A stretch of 64,000 bases of DNA. It comes from Brachyspira suanatina. GTDB lineage: Bacteria > Spirochaetota > Brachyspiria > Brachyspirales > Brachyspiraceae. The stretch is from positions 1,878,995 to 1,942,994 of the forward strand of contig NZ_CVLB01000001.1 in assembly GCF_001049755.1 (NCBI RefSeq), given 5' to 3'. Both the position numbers and the translations under genes were made by a program. Under the pieces are notes generated by a model that saw only the letters and a program-made list of their open reading frames with translations, was not told the origin of the DNA and did no database searches. Below are positions 63,273-64,000 of this stretch, one piece after another (positions within the stretch are counted from its first letter, which is position 1; every line of letters begins with the position of its first letter).

Positions 63273-63301
63273 ATAATACTATATTATTAATTTTTTGTCA
63301 A
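63273..63301 (-). promoter_or_regulatory. promoter of the tRNA-Lys/tRNA-Glu unit
   Basis: TTGACA (63301-63296), 17 bases, TATTAT (63278-63273), 32 bases before tRNA-Lys. Confidence 0.8.
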
Positions 63302-63326
63302 GCCCAAATTTAATTTTTTTTCATAA

Positions 63327-64000
63327 CTAATTATTAAATATATTCCATGGATTATATGAAGGCAAATCTGCTTCAACATATATTTCTTCATCTTTTGTAG
63401 GATGAGGAAATTTAAGACTTTTGGCAAATAAAGCTAAAGGGACATCATTTCTGTCATATTTTATATAACTTCCGTATTTCCTATCGCCATATATAACATG
63501 TCCTATATTAGAAAGCTGTACTCTTATCTGATGGAATCTTCCAGTTTCTAATTCTATCTTTAATAAACTAAGATTTTTTATTACATCTTCTTTGATAACA
63601 TTATATTTTAATTTGGCTATTTTGGCATTCTTTGTATTTTCAAAAACAACCTGAGCTATATTACCCAATTTATTTGTTTTTTTTATAAGATAGTTTTCAA
63701 GTTTAGCCTCTTTTTCTAAAAGTATGCCATTAACAACAGCATAATAAGTTTTTTCAAATTTTCTATCTCTTATAGCCTCGCTTAACCTTGAAGCGGCCTT
63801 TGATGTCTTAGCAAATACTATAACTCCTGATACAGGTCTGTCTAATCTATGCACAAGCCCTAAAAATACATTTCCTTTCTTATTATACTTTATTTTTATA
63901 TAATCTTTAATATTCTCAAAAAAAGAAATATCTCCTGTTATATCGCCCTGTGTAGGTATATTAGGAGGCTTTACAGCTACTATTATATGATTATCTTCAT
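63327..64000 (-). CDS. RluA-family pseudouridine synthase, 5'-truncated by the window
   Basis: The frame is open to the end of the window, so the N-terminus lies outside; the ATG at 63854 is internal. Visible are the strand EDNHIVAVKPPNIPTQGD, the catalytic motif HRLDRPVSGV (Asp of HRLD), then FEKTYYAVVNG, ETGRFHQIRVQLSNIGHVIYGDRKYG and the C-terminal LFAKSLKFPHPTK. It converts uridine to pseudouridine in rRNA or tRNA. An S4 domain cannot be judged from the fragment. RluD-like or RluC-like; the exact target is not determinable. Confidence 0.9.
   Translation of the reverse strand, partial: EDNHIIVAVKPPNIPTQGDITGDISFFENIKDYIKIKYNKKGNVFLGLVHRLDRPVSGVIVFAKTSKAASRLSEAIRDRKFEKTYYAVVNGILLEKEAKLENYLIKKTNKLGNIAQVVFENTKNAKIAKLKYNVIKEDVIKNLSLLKIELETGRFHQIRVQLSNIGHVIYGDRKYGSYIKYDRNDVPLALFAKSLKFPHPTKDEEIYVEADLPSYNPWNIFNN

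Overview
The window is very A+T-rich (intergenic stretches are close to pure A/T) and codes densely on both strands. The gene content points to an anaerobic gut spirochaete, most probably a Brachyspira species: a flagellar rod gene (flgG), many leucine-rich DUF285/BspA-like repeat proteins, diaminopimelate genes (dapF, lysA), lipoproteins and outer-membrane beta-barrels, a bacterial alpha-2-macroglobulin, and a 7-alpha-hydroxysteroid-dehydrogenase-like enzyme. The genus is an inference from gene families and composition; no rRNA gene is present.

Layout. 1-5.1 kb: a 5'-truncated beta-barrel gene and a membrane protein, an FtsB-like protein, then a minus-strand unit MATE exporter -> 7-alpha-HSDH-like reductase. 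This unit has a near-consensus promoter, a leader with a possible small leader ORF, an intrinsic attenuator and a terminator. 5.3-9.0 kb: a BatD-like/MoxR pair facing an ATPase plus PD-(D/E)XK nuclease pair, the nuclease split by a frameshift. 9.4-14.7 kb: flgG, a lytic transglycosylase, dapF, and catalase (katA) divergent from ferrochelatase (hemH) with a PerR-like box between. 14.8-20.6 kb: a thioester alpha-2-macroglobulin. 20.7-22.6 kb: a PDDEXK_4-type nuclease and a companion that repeats only its C-terminal half. 22.6-32.7 kb: an accessory region with four DUF285 repeat genes (two fused to a DUF4132-like domain, one truncated, one short), two copies of a 310-bp imperfect palindrome, a dispersed hairpin-rich repeat, a YczE-like membrane protein and murB.

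32.7-42.9 kb is mostly housekeeping: scpA, a Gfo/Idh/MocA oxidoreductase, a GNAT acetyltransferase, ruvA with a CopZ-like metallochaperone, a PhoR/PhoB-type two-component pair, a DtxR/MntR-type regulator, lysA, a divergent polysaccharide deacetylase, a zinc-ribbon protein and a metallophosphoesterase. 42.9-46.0 kb holds two unusual fusions: an HPr-like domain on a long unknown tail, and an XRE helix-turn-helix fused to a dynamin-like P-loop GTPase with a membrane segment. 46.1-51.8 kb: a YdbL/DUF1318-like lipoprotein with an AsmA/YdbH-like giant protein, and a PPC-domain lipoprotein. 52-64 kb: tRNA-Tyr, a STAS protein, mtnA-mtnK, two tandem aminotransferases, a PEGA-domain protein, adk, nusB, a TPR protein, a palindrome-rich gap, tRNA-Lys and tRNA-Glu, and a 5'-truncated RluA-family pseudouridine synthase.

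Promoters resemble sigma-70 (TTGACA/TTGATA, 16-17 bp, TATAAT). Several lie so close to the start codon that the mRNAs would be leaderless or nearly so. The points most worth following are the attenuated MATE/HSDH operon, the 310-bp palindromes centred on GAATTC, the frameshifted ATPase-nuclease pair, the DUF285-DUF4132 fusions and the XRE-GTPase fusion.
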